The position numbers and the translations under genes were made by a program. A stretch of DNA of 10,231 nt from an uncultured Ectothiorhodospiraceae bacterium. Lineage in GTDB: Bacteria; Pseudomonadota; Gammaproteobacteria; UBA6429; Thiohalophilaceae. How positions within the stretch are numbered: the first letter of the stretch is position 1; every line of letters starts with the position of its first letter. Under the pieces are notes generated by a model that was given only the letters and a program-made list of their open reading frames with translations, was not told where the DNA came from and did not search any database. The stretch spans positions 1-10,231 of the forward strand of contig CAMYMO010000328.1 of the NCBI GenBank assembly GCA_947259425.1. Reading direction: 5' to 3'. Of the stretch, positions 1 to 6,446 are shown piece by piece.

Positions 1-296
1 ACAACCGCGGTGCGTTTGTTTACATTTTGATAGGCTAGCTGATACTGAATTTTACCAAACAGATATAGATGCTCTAGCTCACTTGAGTTTTTAGGTTTAC
101 CAAGAATCTCCAATGCCTGGTCGAAGCGTTCACGCTGCATTGCAGAACGTACTTCGCTAAACGGAACCTTTGGAAGATCAGCACAGGATTCAAGCTGCAT
201 TTCACTAATCGCCAGATCAGCGACATTCAGCGCGTGTGCACCGGTCACTGTCCACGTTAGTAATCCAACTAATATAAGTCGTGTTATCGTATACAT
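1..296 (-). CDS. Exported protein of unknown function, N-terminal part only (runs off left edge)
   Basis: Reading leftward from an ATG at 296-294, the frame stays open for 98 codons to the edge, so only the N terminus is present. The first 22 residues form a classic Sec signal peptide: a short start with Arg6, a hydrophobic core (LILVGLLTWTV) and a signal peptidase I site of AHA type at residues 20-22, giving a mature protein that begins LNVADL. The mature part is polar and helical; residues about 45-60 (a stretch containing RSAMQRERFDQALEIL) look like a TPR or Sel1-type helical hairpin, but one repeat is too little to assign a family. A purine run (AAGGGCAGAG) lies just upstream of the ATG as a moderate ribosome-binding site. 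A CRP-type site lies about 230 bp upstream. The protein is probably periplasmic; its function is unknown. Confidence 0.72.
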   Translation of the reverse strand, partial: MYTITRLILVGLLTWTVTGAHALNVADLAISEMQLESCADLPKVPFSEVRSAMQRERFDQALEILGKPKNSSELEHLYLFGKIQYQLAYQNVNKRTAV

Positions 297-360
297 GTCT
301 CTGCCCTTGGGGGTTAGGCGTTGTTTTAGATATTTCGACAATTCTAGCAATAGCAATTAG

Positions 361-380
361 ACGACAGCAATGCCTGTCGT
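361..380 (-). repeat. Inverted repeat in the 5' leader of the left-edge gene
   Basis: ACGACAG (361-367) and CTGTCGT (374-380) are perfect 7-bp arms around a 6-nt loop, 65 bp upstream of the start codon. It would form a hairpin in the leader RNA or act as a DNA dyad for a regulator. AGCAAT also recurs three times at about 346-371. The dyad is visible; any function is inference. Confidence 0.35.
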
Positions 381-518
381 GTATCAAACAGAGCATGAAT
401 ACCTTCAATATTAAATTAAGACTTTAGAACGAGTCTAATTATATTAACAACACTTTGTATACATAGAATAAATAAGGTTTTATCCTGATCGCATTGTCGA
501 AAATGATCAAACACGAGC

Positions 519-540
519 AAATGTGAACTCCATCACAAAA
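519..540 (-). promoter_or_regulatory. CRP/FNR-family binding site (TGTGA-N6-TCACA)
   Basis: TGTGA at 522-526 and TCACA at 533-537 are separated by exactly six bases, matching the core CRP consensus at all ten specified positions, and the left flank AAA also fits. The centre is 529.5. A class II arrangement serving the leftward gene would put the -10 element near 494-499, where the minus strand reads GACAAT (4 of 6 to consensus), giving a start near 487 and a site centre close to -42. The promoter is tentative; the site itself is strong. It predicts cAMP-dependent (or FNR/Vfr-like) control of the exported protein. Confidence 0.62.
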
Positions 541-709
541 ATCCAGGCTGTGACCAGGCGACAATTTTATTTGTCTGCATTAGCTTATTTGTAATCAAAT
601 AAACATGAATACAGATATCACCTGCCCATTGGCCGGAGTCTAATCGTCAGCTGGCGCTCATTGTGAGGAAGGTAACTATTTTCAAATACTCAATCTAGCG
701 AATTTAGAT

Positions 710-1393
710 TTAGAGTAACTGGGATATTTGTTCGCTCGCATCATTAACGTTAAGTGACAAATTCTGCCCGGTTGCTAGAATATTGAATATCAAAGTCTTA
801 TCCGCTAATTCAAAGCTCACCGTATCCGCTTCACGTAACTGAATTTTGCTCACACTTTCTTTTAACGATTCTTTACCAAGATCATCGGACGCAATCCTGA
901 AAATGCTTTGTTTCAGCAAATTTAGTGAATTACAAAGATATGGAATGGTTTCAGCTTTTGTATCAAGCGTGTTCTCGATCTCGATTTCACTTTTAATCTT
1001 TTTGCCAATTTCTTCCGAAATTTCATGTAAAAGGCGCTTAAAGTCGAGTGGCCCCATATCGGTTGAATAAGGCAAGGGTTGTTTTGGATCAAGTAATTCA
1101 TTAACTCTTTCGTCATAATCAAAGGCAACGCTAACAATATTACCCGAATTTAAAACAATGACTGATGGATTGAGCTGACGATTTATTTCCTGTACCAGGG
1201 TAATTGATCCAGACTCAAACGAAGACACATAACCGGTGAAAAGCTGACCTTGTTGTGTACCTAAGGTTACCTCGGGTACAAATAGGTCAAATCCTGATTT
1301 AATAAGATTTACCAGGCTATCCAAACGTTTTAATAATTCTGCAACCGTGTAAGTTGGGACATCTAAATTTGCTGCTTCTATGGACATTATCAT
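710..1393 (-). CDS. Uncharacterised 227-aa cytoplasmic protein, possible beta-barrel N-domain plus C-terminal module shared with its neighbour
   Basis: I do not recognise this family. There is no signal peptide or membrane span. Residues about 35-95 alternate short beta-like strands with Gly turns (GQLFTGYVSSF, then SVIVLNSGNIVSVAFDY), a pattern like an LSm or SH3-type small barrel, but this is inference. Residues 116-150 are a charged, coiled-coil-prone helix. Residues about 154-227 resemble the C-terminal part of the 128-aa protein encoded just upstream: SDDLGKESLKES (169-180) aligns with SDDFAKEAMQES, followed in both by a strand with VxF and a KL/KT-rich turn. The gene lies 124 bp downstream of that neighbour on the same strand and probably shares its transcript. 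The ribosome-binding site is weak; the third codon (ATG at 1387) has better spacing from ACGGG than the first ATG, so the true start may be two codons later. Confidence 0.72.
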   Translation of the reverse strand: MIMSIEAANLDVPTYTVAELLKRLDSLVNLIKSGFDLFVPEVTLGTQQGQLFTGYVSSFESGSITLVQEINRQLNPSVIVLNSGNIVSVAFDYDERVNELLDPKQPLPYSTDMGPLDFKRLLHEISEEIGKKIKSEIEIENTLDTKAETIPYLCNSLNLLKQSIFRIASDDLGKESLKESVSKIQLREADTVSFELADKTLIFNILATGQNLSLNVNDASEQISQLL

Positions 1394-1469
1394 AAACCCG
1401 TTTTCAAATTAGCCATCGCTATTGAGTCAATTAATCGAGGGGAATCTAAACGTAAAATACGTTCAGGTT

Positions 1470-1501
1470 AATGGACTGAGTTGTTAACAACCCAGTCCAT
1501 T
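1470..1501 (-). repeat. 32-bp near-perfect inverted repeat between the two unknown genes
   Basis: AATGGACTG (1470-1478) pairs with CAGTCCATT (1493-1501). After one A/C mismatch (1479/1492) the dyad continues as GTTGTT/AACAAC to its centre, so 15 of 16 pairs match. It begins 16 bp after the stop codon of the 128-aa gene. As RNA it would form a strong stem, but no run of U follows in the leftward direction, so it is a poor intrinsic terminator. An mRNA-stabilising or attenuating hairpin that gives more of the 128-aa protein than the 227-aa protein, or a DNA operator, are the likely readings. Confidence 0.6.
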
Positions 1502-1517
1502 GGCTTAGCTTCTTACC

Positions 1518-1904
1518 TTATAAACCTTCTTCAATTTTTCCACGGATATCACCCGGTGTAAAAATTGAACCAAAATCGGCCCAGGTTGTTTGCAAAGTTA
1601 ATTTTCCATCGCCAAATTCAACCTTACGATCATCCGTGTTCTCAAGGTTTTTTACATAAATACTTTTAAATGATTCCTGCATGGCTTCCTTTGCAAAATC
1701 ATCACTGCATAAATCTCTAACAGCTTCAGCAACACGACCCAATACTTGATGCTCAATCTCTTGTATCGAATCTTTTGCAGTAAATGTATCCCAATCGATA
1801 TCAATAGAAACTTCTCCCCCGTAACAACCACCCATATCAGCGGCAACTGTTGGAATCACTTCAGTTTCTAAATTTTGTTTCATTCTTTTTTCTTCTAAAC
1901 CCAT
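1518..1904 (-). CDS. Uncharacterised 128-aa acidic protein, shares a C-terminal module with the adjacent 227-aa protein
   Basis: This is a small soluble acidic protein that I cannot assign to a family. The start is well supported: AGGAG at 1915-1919 lies 10 nt upstream of the ATG at 1904-1902. The N-terminal 22 residues are polar. They are followed by a Gly/Cys patch (MGGCYGG, 24-30), a strand-like acidic segment (EVSIDIDWD, 31-39), a helix over about 45-75 containing SDDFAKEAMQES (67-78), and a beta-rich tail ending GKIEEGL. The helix and tail resemble residues 154-227 of the downstream protein, suggesting duplication of a domain. There is no signal peptide or membrane span. The gene is first in its unit, and its promoter must lie in the 661-bp divergent region. 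A partner of, or immunity-like companion to, the 227-aa protein is possible but unproven. Confidence 0.72.
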   Translation of the reverse strand: MGLEEKRMKQNLETEVIPTVAADMGGCYGGEVSIDIDWDTFTAKDSIQEIEHQVLGRVAEAVRDLCSDDFAKEAMQESFKSIYVKNLENTDDRKVEFGDGKLTLQTTWADFGSIFTPGDIRGKIEEGL

Positions 1905-2220
1905 GTTTTTATGCTCCTTGAAAATACTATGTCAATATTGGATTTGTCTAACCAATGTGAAAACGCGACAAACAAGAAAGTGGGTTAAGGTTTTGGTGTT
2001 TTTATATGATTATTTTCATCCGGTGTTGCCCAACCAGGCATCCCGAAATGCACACTTTTATACAAACTGTGCTCATCTCCCAATTCCCCCAAATTCACCG
2101 TCGAGACTTCCTATCGGCGACATAAATTAAAACACTAATATTAATAAGCTACAATGTGTAAACGTTGTAACGCGCTTTAAATCTGCTCAGTTATGGTTGT
2201 GTAGTACTCATTTATTAAAT

Positions 2221-2240
2221 AGTTCACAAAAGTTCACAAT
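2221..2240. repeat. Tandem 10-bp direct repeat
   Basis: AGTTCACAA occurs at 2221-2229 and again at 2231-2239, a period of 10 bp, so both copies face the same side of the helix. This is a common layout for a response-regulator binding site in tandem. The TTCACA part also resembles a CRP half-site, but no correctly spaced partner half exists. The regulator is unknown. Confidence 0.4.
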
Positions 2241-2299
2241 TAAATTATTCGATCAAGCATCGTTTAAAATCGACTCGGCCAATTTTGGAAACAATATCC

Positions 2300-2337
2300 C
2301 CTGAATCGTAGCGGATGTATTGCTCCGCCGGCTCAGG
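2300..2337. repeat. Nested inverted repeat (candidate hairpin)
   Basis: The outer arms CCTGA (2300-2304) and TCAGG (2333-2337) enclose the inner arms GCGGA (2311-2315) and TCCGC (2324-2328), with an 8-nt loop and small internal loops. No T-tract follows in either direction, so it is not a standard terminator. It lies far upstream of the kinase gene and would be in its leader RNA only if transcription starts before about 2300. Confidence 0.3.
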
Positions 2338-2373
2338 TAAAATCATCAATACGCTTGAATGGAAACAGAGTCG

Positions 2374-2426
2374 GGCCTTAATTTCTGTTCTCTATATTGT
2401 TGATATTAATAACCTTTTTTAAGGCC
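2374..2426 (+). repeat. GGCCTTAA inverted repeat with competing local hairpin
   Basis: GGCCTTAA (2374-2381) is the exact reverse complement of TTAAGGCC (2419-2426), with a 37-nt loop; allowing a bulged G extends the stem by two more pairs. The right arm can instead pair locally, as CCTT (2413-2416) with AAGG (2421-2424) across a T4 loop. The two foldings exclude each other, a layout seen in attenuators and RNA switches. It ends 44 bp before the possible leader ORF. Function is inference. Confidence 0.3.
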
Positions 2427-2470
2427 GACGGAAACAATCGACACTGACACGCATTCTAGGGAAGAGAAGT

Positions 2471-2557
2471 ATGATTTTTCACACTATTATTAAGACTGTC
2501 GTCACATTTGTGGCGTATGTATATCCGCAGATGCCGATAACGATATCAGGGTCGTGA
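2471..2557 (+). CDS. Possible 28-aa leader peptide upstream of the kinase gene
   Basis: ATG at 2471 follows a purine-rich AGGGAAGAGAAG, a better ribosome-binding site than that of the kinase gene. The frame runs 28 codons to TGA at 2555-2557, ending 8 bp before the kinase ATG. The peptide begins MIFHTIIKTVVTFVAYVY, is mainly hydrophobic with one Lys, and ends polar (ISGS). It could be a translated leader that couples ribosomes to the kinase start, or a tiny membrane peptide. It is too short for coding statistics and may be chance. Confidence 0.27.
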   Translation: MIFHTIIKTVVTFVAYVYPQMPITISGS

Positions 2558-2565
2558 GTTTTTAA

Positions 2566-5079
2566 ATGTCGAAACAAGACAAACATTCCACAGAGCACCA
2601 GGTAACCTCAGTTGTTAATTTACCAGGTTACGAAATTAAAGACGTCCTCGGCAAGGGCGGGATGGCGATCGTCTATCTGGCGGTACAAAAGAGTATTGGC
2701 CGTCAGGTTGCACTCAAGATTCTTGCTCCAGATCATACCGATGATAGCTTCACAGATCGTTTTTTGCGTGAAGCACGTATCGTCAGCAGCCTCACCCATC
2801 CAAACATCATTACCATTTACGATGCGGGTGTTTATCAAGGCTGTCATTTTATGGCGATGGAATATGTGCCTGGTAAAAATTTGCGAGATGCTCGCGACTT
2901 GCTTAATCGCAAACATAAGATAGCTATCATCAAACAGATTGCCAAGGCACTCGATTACGCAGGGCAAAAGGGGTATATACACCGTGACATTAAACCAGAA
3001 AATATCCTGTTGCATGAAGATGGGCGTGCCATCCTTACTGACTTCGGCATTGCTCGAAGTCAAAACACCTCCCAGGGATTAACCGTCACGGGGAAGGTCA
3101 TCGGCACACCCTATTATATGAGTCCTGAGCAGACCAAAGGACTAAAAGTCGATCATCGTTCAGATGTCTATAGTTTAGGTATTGTTTTATTTCAGGCGCT
3201 TGCCGGTTATGTACCTTATGATGGACCTTCTTTAGTCGCCATTGGAATCAAACATTTATCCGATCCCATTCCTGAGCTTCCACCGGGTATGGAGATCTTT
3301 CAACCTATTATAAACATTTGTTTATCCAAGGACCCGGAACACCGGTATCAAACGGCTGGAGAATTTTTAAATGCGCTCGAACAAATTAGCGACGCCGATA
3401 TCGACTTTCTGGATGCAAAATCGGCGGCTAAAAACAGGTTAGGAAAAGATCATTTTGCCAAAACCATATCGACAACCTCTAACCCGGTGTTGTCGGCTCA
3501 TCAAAACAAGAAAAAACTCAAAACACCATCAAAAACGACTAGCTCTAATGAATTTAACTTTGATGTTACAGAAGATGTTACACAGACCGACGATTTTAAA
3601 CGTTTAGGACGCCGTAAACGCTTGGTCGTGTGGTTGATCCTGATAGCCATTGTTGCAAGCGCAGGATATTTTAAACGAGATGTACTGTTAGAGGTATGGC
3701 AAACCTATCTAACACCACAGATCGACAAATTTCTAAAACAAACAACCGAACCACCTATCGAGATAGATCCAGCGCAAGAGAAGCTACAGGAACCGGCAAC
3801 TACTTCAGGGCTGCCCCATGAGCTTGATAGCAAAGCAGTTTCTGAATTTTCTTTACCGCTTGATAACAACATGGACTCAGTTAAACAATTAACCTTATCG
3901 AATCGAAAACGATTACAGGATAATCCTTCTGACCCACTTGCAAAAAAACATTTAGAACAAATAGCACACTGGTACACTGTACAAACGGCTAATGCGCTGG
4001 AGAACCATGACTATGCCAAGGCGAGATTACTCGTTGCACAAATGAATGATACCCTCCCGAAGGCGTTTATCCCTCAGAAACTGTTACAGTTAGATAATCA
4101 ACTGCTACGTCGAGAGGCAATACAAAGTCATATGCAGCGGGCAAATGAATACCTGCAACAAAAAGCCTTGACCTCCCCTGCCGGTAAAAATGCCGCTGAT
4201 GAGTTGCAAGCCGTACTTTCAATCGATCCAAGCTATACACCAGCCAGGAATGAACTAAACAAAATCGTTGAGCATTATTTTACGACTGCCGACGCACATC
4301 AGCTGGCTGGAAAACCACATGAGGCTTTGGCCAGTGTAGAACTGGGCCTTAGCGTAGATCAAAGCCATGCCGGTTTATTGCAACTTAAGAAAACCATTCA
4401 ACAAAATATCCAGCAACAAGAAAAGCTGATGTCCGTATTAATCCAGGCAGAAGCTCAATTTCAAGCAGGCAAGGTGATTTTGCCTAAAGAAGGAAGTGCG
4501 ACCAGTCTGTACAAACAAGTACTACGCGAACAAAAAGATAATAAAAATGCCCGTGCGGGATTAATTAAAGCAGAAGACTACGCTATCAAGCAAATCCAAA
4601 CTGCGATTTGGCAGAAAAAATTTAGCCAAGCTGAACAAATACTAACGGCAGCGCTAAGTGAATTTCCAAAAAGCGCGCGGCTTGACCAGGTACATAAAAA
4701 GTTTATAACAACAAAAACTGAAAATGCACCTCGTATTACACATCTACTGGTCAGTGATCAACCATTGGGAACATTATTAGCCGAACAACTCACCCTGTCA
4801 GTCGGTCCAATTTTACACCTCGGATTTAGCTATAAAAACCTGTCAAAAGATACGACGACGCTTGAACTCAAACTTGAATCCATTAGCGACAAGCAGGTTG
4901 TGATTGAAAAAAAATTACTTGTATCTGAGGCGACTGGAGATCAGATATTCTCTATAAACCACCCGATTGCGACTTTCATACCAGGTCAATATCGAGTCAT
5001 CATTTCACTGGGTAATAACACTCTCATTTCCCACGCATTTACTATCCGGGCAAAGACTCCGGCTGCTAAACAACAATAA
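2566..5079 (+). CDS. Membrane-anchored serine/threonine protein kinase with TPR-like external region
   Basis: This is a Hanks-type (PknB-like) kinase that transfers phosphate from ATP to Ser/Thr of target proteins. The catalytic domain (residues about 21-275) is complete: Gly-rich loop LGKGGMA (28-34), ATP-binding Lys51 in VALKIL, catalytic HRDIKPEN (139-146), DFG (159-161) and GTPYYMSPEQ (180-189). The HRD motif and Thr residues in the activation loop (173, 175) suggest activation by autophosphorylation. A basic, Ser/Thr-rich juxtamembrane stretch (285-351) leads to one membrane span (about 353-369). Residues about 435-715 are helical and TPR-like. Residues about 721-830 are beta-rich and resemble an Ig-like sandwich. 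PASTA repeats are absent. The C-terminal half should face the periplasm and may sense or bind a ligand. The start is fixed by an in-frame TAA directly before the ATG; the ribosome-binding site is poor (GTGAG). Targets are unknown. Confidence 0.95.
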   Translation: MSKQDKHSTEHQVTSVVNLPGYEIKDVLGKGGMAIVYLAVQKSIGRQVALKILAPDHTDDSFTDRFLREARIVSSLTHPNIITIYDAGVYQGCHFMAMEYVPGKNLRDARDLLNRKHKIAIIKQIAKALDYAGQKGYIHRDIKPENILLHEDGRAILTDFGIARSQNTSQGLTVTGKVIGTPYYMSPEQTKGLKVDHRSDVYSLGIVLFQALAGYVPYDGPSLVAIGIKHLSDPIPELPPGMEIFQPIINICLSKDPEHRYQTAGEFLNALEQISDADIDFLDAKSAAKNRLGKDHFAKTISTTSNPVLSAHQNKKKLKTPSKTTSSNEFNFDVTEDVTQTDDFKRLGRRKRLVVWLILIAIVASAGYFKRDVLLEVWQTYLTPQIDKFLKQTTEPPIEIDPAQEKLQEPATTSGLPHELDSKAVSEFSLPLDNNMDSVKQLTLSNRKRLQDNPSDPLAKKHLEQIAHWYTVQTANALENHDYAKARLLVAQMNDTLPKAFIPQKLLQLDNQLLRREAIQSHMQRANEYLQQKALTSPAGKNAADELQAVLSIDPSYTPARNELNKIVEHYFTTADAHQLAGKPHEALASVELGLSVDQSHAGLLQLKKTIQQNIQQQEKLMSVLIQAEAQFQAGKVILPKEGSATSLYKQVLREQKDNKNARAGLIKAEDYAIKQIQTAIWQKKFSQAEQILTAALSEFPKSARLDQVHKKFITTKTENAPRITHLLVSDQPLGTLLAEQLTLSVGPILHLGFSYKNLSKDTTTLELKLESISDKQVVIEKKLLVSEATGDQIFSINHPIATFIPGQYRVIISLGNNTLISHAFTIRAKTPAAKQQ

Positions 5080-5120
5080 TCGATATCGCGTTTTAACTAT
5101 TTTATGAAAATCAGATTAAT

Positions 5121-5149
5121 TTTTTAGTGTTGTAGCTAAAGAATATGCT
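5121..5149 (+). promoter_or_regulatory. Weak sigma-70 promoter candidate for the BPSS1780-type gene
   Basis: TTTTTA (5121-5126) and TATGCT (5144-5149) are 17 bp apart in the 105-bp gap after the kinase gene. The -10 matches 4 of 6 bases and the -35 matches 3 of 6. It would start transcription near 5156, about 29 bp before the chosen start codon. The gap has no terminator-like hairpin, so read-through from the kinase gene is equally possible. Confidence 0.25.
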
Positions 5150-5184
5150 AGTCTCAAAAGATGTTAATTTTTTAAGGTATGACA

Positions 5185-5970
5185 ATGAATTCGGGTAATC
5201 CATACCAGCCTCCGGCAACACAGGTTGAGGCAGAAGCTAAATCATCGGATGAAATTTGGGATTTTATCGATCCTCAAACTGTCCCAATCGGACGCGGACT
5301 CAGCTGGATTGGTCAAGGCTTCAGTTTCTTTGGTCGCAATGCCGGTATCTGGATTGCCATTACTTTCATTTATCTCATACTTCTGATGGTTTCATCATTT
5401 ATCCCTTTTGCCACCCAAATTTTACAGCCGATGCTCGCAGGTGGCTTAATGCTGGGTTTGTACGCTCAGGATAATGGAGAACCATTAGAGGTACGCCACC
5501 TTTTTGAAGGCTTTAATGTATGTGCTGACAAGCTCGCTATTTTAGGTGCATTATTACTTGGAGTAGGAATCCTGGTTGTGGTCGCCATTATGATAATCTT
5601 TTTCATTGGTTTTTTTATCGTGCTTGGACTTAAAGAAACAGGCGCACCTGCCGAACCCGCGATACTGGTCATGGCCATTATTGGCGTGCCTATCGTCTTA
5701 CTTATCGCTTTACTATTAGGGGCTGTTTCCTGGTTTGGTCCACCGTTAGTGATATTGCATAAAAAACCCGTGGGTGATGCATTCAAACTGAGCTTAATCG
5801 CATTAAAACGAAATATCGGTGCATTTATGGTTTTCACCTTCTTTGCAATGCTGATGTTGCTGCTTACCGTGATTACATTTTACCTTGGGCTGCTGATCGT
5901 TTTGCCGGTATTATTTGGTGCAACCTATGCTTCCTGGAAGGATATATTCACCCAGGCACCTAGCCATTAA
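5185..5970 (+). CDS. BPSS1780-family multipass inner-membrane protein
   Basis: This 261-aa integral membrane protein is named for a Burkholderia family whose role is not established. After a Pro-rich cytoplasmic start (NPYQPPATQ) and an acidic stretch, the family-typical block GRGLSWIGQGFSFFGR (about 37-52) precedes the first membrane span. A Pro/Gly-rich turn follows (LQPMLAGGLMLGLYAQDNG, about 80-98), then further hydrophobic segments near 116-148, 158-181 and 211-248, giving five or six spans. The amphipathic block VGDAFKLSLIALKRNIGAF (about 196-214) before the last spans is also characteristic. I chose the ATG at 5185 because AAGG (5174-5177) lies 7 nt before it; the earlier in-frame ATG at 5179 would leave only 1 nt of spacing. 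It lies 105 bp downstream of the kinase gene on the same strand and converges with the CDGSH gene 27 bp beyond. It may be co-transcribed with the kinase, but no functional link is visible. Confidence 0.82.
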   Translation: MNSGNPYQPPATQVEAEAKSSDEIWDFIDPQTVPIGRGLSWIGQGFSFFGRNAGIWIAITFIYLILLMVSSFIPFATQILQPMLAGGLMLGLYAQDNGEPLEVRHLFEGFNVCADKLAILGALLLGVGILVVVAIMIIFFIGFFIVLGLKETGAPAEPAILVMAIIGVPIVLLIALLLGAVSWFGPPLVILHKKPVGDAFKLSLIALKRNIGAFMVFTFFAMLMLLLTVITFYLGLLIVLPVLFGATYASWKDIFTQAPSH

Positions 5971-5997
5971 TCCCTGCAAACTTGTGGCAAGCCAAAT

Positions 5998-6414
5998 TTA
6001 GCGGGTCTTGTGTGAAGCATCACAAAAGGGTTTGTTTTTTGACAAGCCGCAACGACATAATGCCGCCTTGTTCCGGGTCGTGAGTGACGAACCTTCTTCA
6101 TTCTGAATCGTCATGGGTCCTTTAGCAATTAACATCGCATTGTCACGTACGCTAACAACCAGCTGTTGCTCTTTTTCTGGAATGGAAGCTTCGGTAGATA
6201 TTACTTCGCCTTTATCATCATTAAATTGCGCTGTATCGGTAAATACACAAGTCTTGTGCTCACCATCGCAAAAAGGTTTATTGTTAGATTGACCACAGCG
6301 GCATAAGTAAGCCTCATTATCTTCAAGTAAGACATTGCCGCTCGCATCTTCAATAACAATATTACCTTTGAAAATGAATGGACCATTTTCTCGTACAAAT
6401 ATAGTGTTACTCAC
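5998..6414 (-). CDS. Double-CDGSH iron-sulfur protein
   Basis: This 138-aa soluble protein is predicted to bind two [2Fe-2S] clusters, each held by three Cys and one His as in the mitoNEET/CISD family. The signature C-x-C-x2-S-x3-P-x-C-D-x-x-H occurs twice: C38, C40, C49, H53 (tail CDGEH) and C120, C122, C131, H135 (tail CDASH). All eight ligands are present. The protein is an internal duplication: residues 7-54 and 89-136 align, each starting VR(E/D)N and ending HK. Such proteins are thought to act in electron transfer or iron-sulfur/redox homeostasis in the cytoplasm. The start is GTG (6414-6412) with GGAG at 6423-6426, 8 nt upstream; the reading frame offers no nearby ATG. It lies 75 bp downstream of the DUF1631 gene and may be co-transcribed or use the promoter at 6447-6475. 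Confidence 0.9.
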   Translation of the reverse strand: MSNTIFVRENGPFIFKGNIVIEDASGNVLLEDNEAYLCRCGQSNNKPFCDGEHKTCVFTDTAQFNDDKGEVISTEASIPEKEQQLVVSVRDNAMLIAKGPMTIQNEEGSSLTTRNKAALCRCGLSKNKPFCDASHKTR

Positions 6415-6446
6415 AATAACTACTCCAATAGCGATATCAGATTAGT

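Larger units (their letters stand above)
297..709. other. Non-coding region upstream of the left-edge gene
   Basis: This 413-bp stretch separates the stop of the 227-aa gene from the start of the left-edge exported protein, both on the minus strand. No convincing gene was found; the short frames here lack a ribosome-binding site. It holds a CRP/FNR-type site (522-537), a 7-bp leader hairpin (361-380), and an AT-rich inverted repeat (585-591 with 596-602, loop TAAT) that could be a weak end-of-transcript structure for the 227-aa gene but has no T-tract. The length and the CRP site suggest that the left-edge gene has its own promoter. Confidence 0.5.
1905..2565. other. Long divergent intergenic region between the unknown pair and the kinase gene
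   Basis: These 661 bp separate two divergent units and are AT-rich. No gene of ordinary size is supported; the one open frame on the plus strand (1903-2130) lacks a ribosome-binding site and starts inside the neighbouring gene. The region holds a tandem 10-bp repeat (2221-2240), a nested hairpin (2300-2337), a GGCCTTAA inverted repeat with a 37-nt loop (2374-2426) and a possible leader ORF (2471-2557). A weak plus-strand promoter candidate is TTGAAT (2355-2360), 17 bp, TTAATT (2378-2383), which overlaps the inverted repeat. Promoters in both directions must lie here. Confidence 0.5.

Noticed and set aside
217..408. Minus-strand 63-codon open frame overlapping the start of the exported protein
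   Set aside because: The overlapping frame from 296 encodes a clear signal peptide and stays open to the edge; this one has Cys/His-rich, random-looking residues.
558..605. Minus-strand 15-codon frame upstream of the left-edge gene
   Set aside because: It has no ribosome-binding site and is too short to support.
1470..1501. Inverted repeat as a classic intrinsic terminator
   Set aside because: No run of U follows the stem on either strand.
1518..1904. 128-aa protein as a double-Gly leader bacteriocin precursor
   Set aside because: The GG pair is there, but the part after it is about 100 residues, acidic and similar to the neighbour's C terminus, and no transporter or modification gene is near.
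1903..2130. Plus-strand 75-codon frame at the start of the divergent region
   Set aside because: It has no ribosome-binding site, its ATG lies inside the start codon region of the opposite gene, and the composition is not protein-like.
2620..3063. Antisense frame within the kinase gene
   Set aside because: It overlaps the fully conserved kinase domain; it is a shadow of codon bias.
5466..5837. Antisense 123-codon frame within the membrane protein gene
   Set aside because: It is opposite a well-supported multipass membrane protein, lacks its own signals and has a low-complexity translation.
5971..5997. Bidirectional terminator between the convergent genes
   Set aside because: Only a 4-bp CTTG/CAAG stem is present in the 27-bp gap and there is no T-tract.
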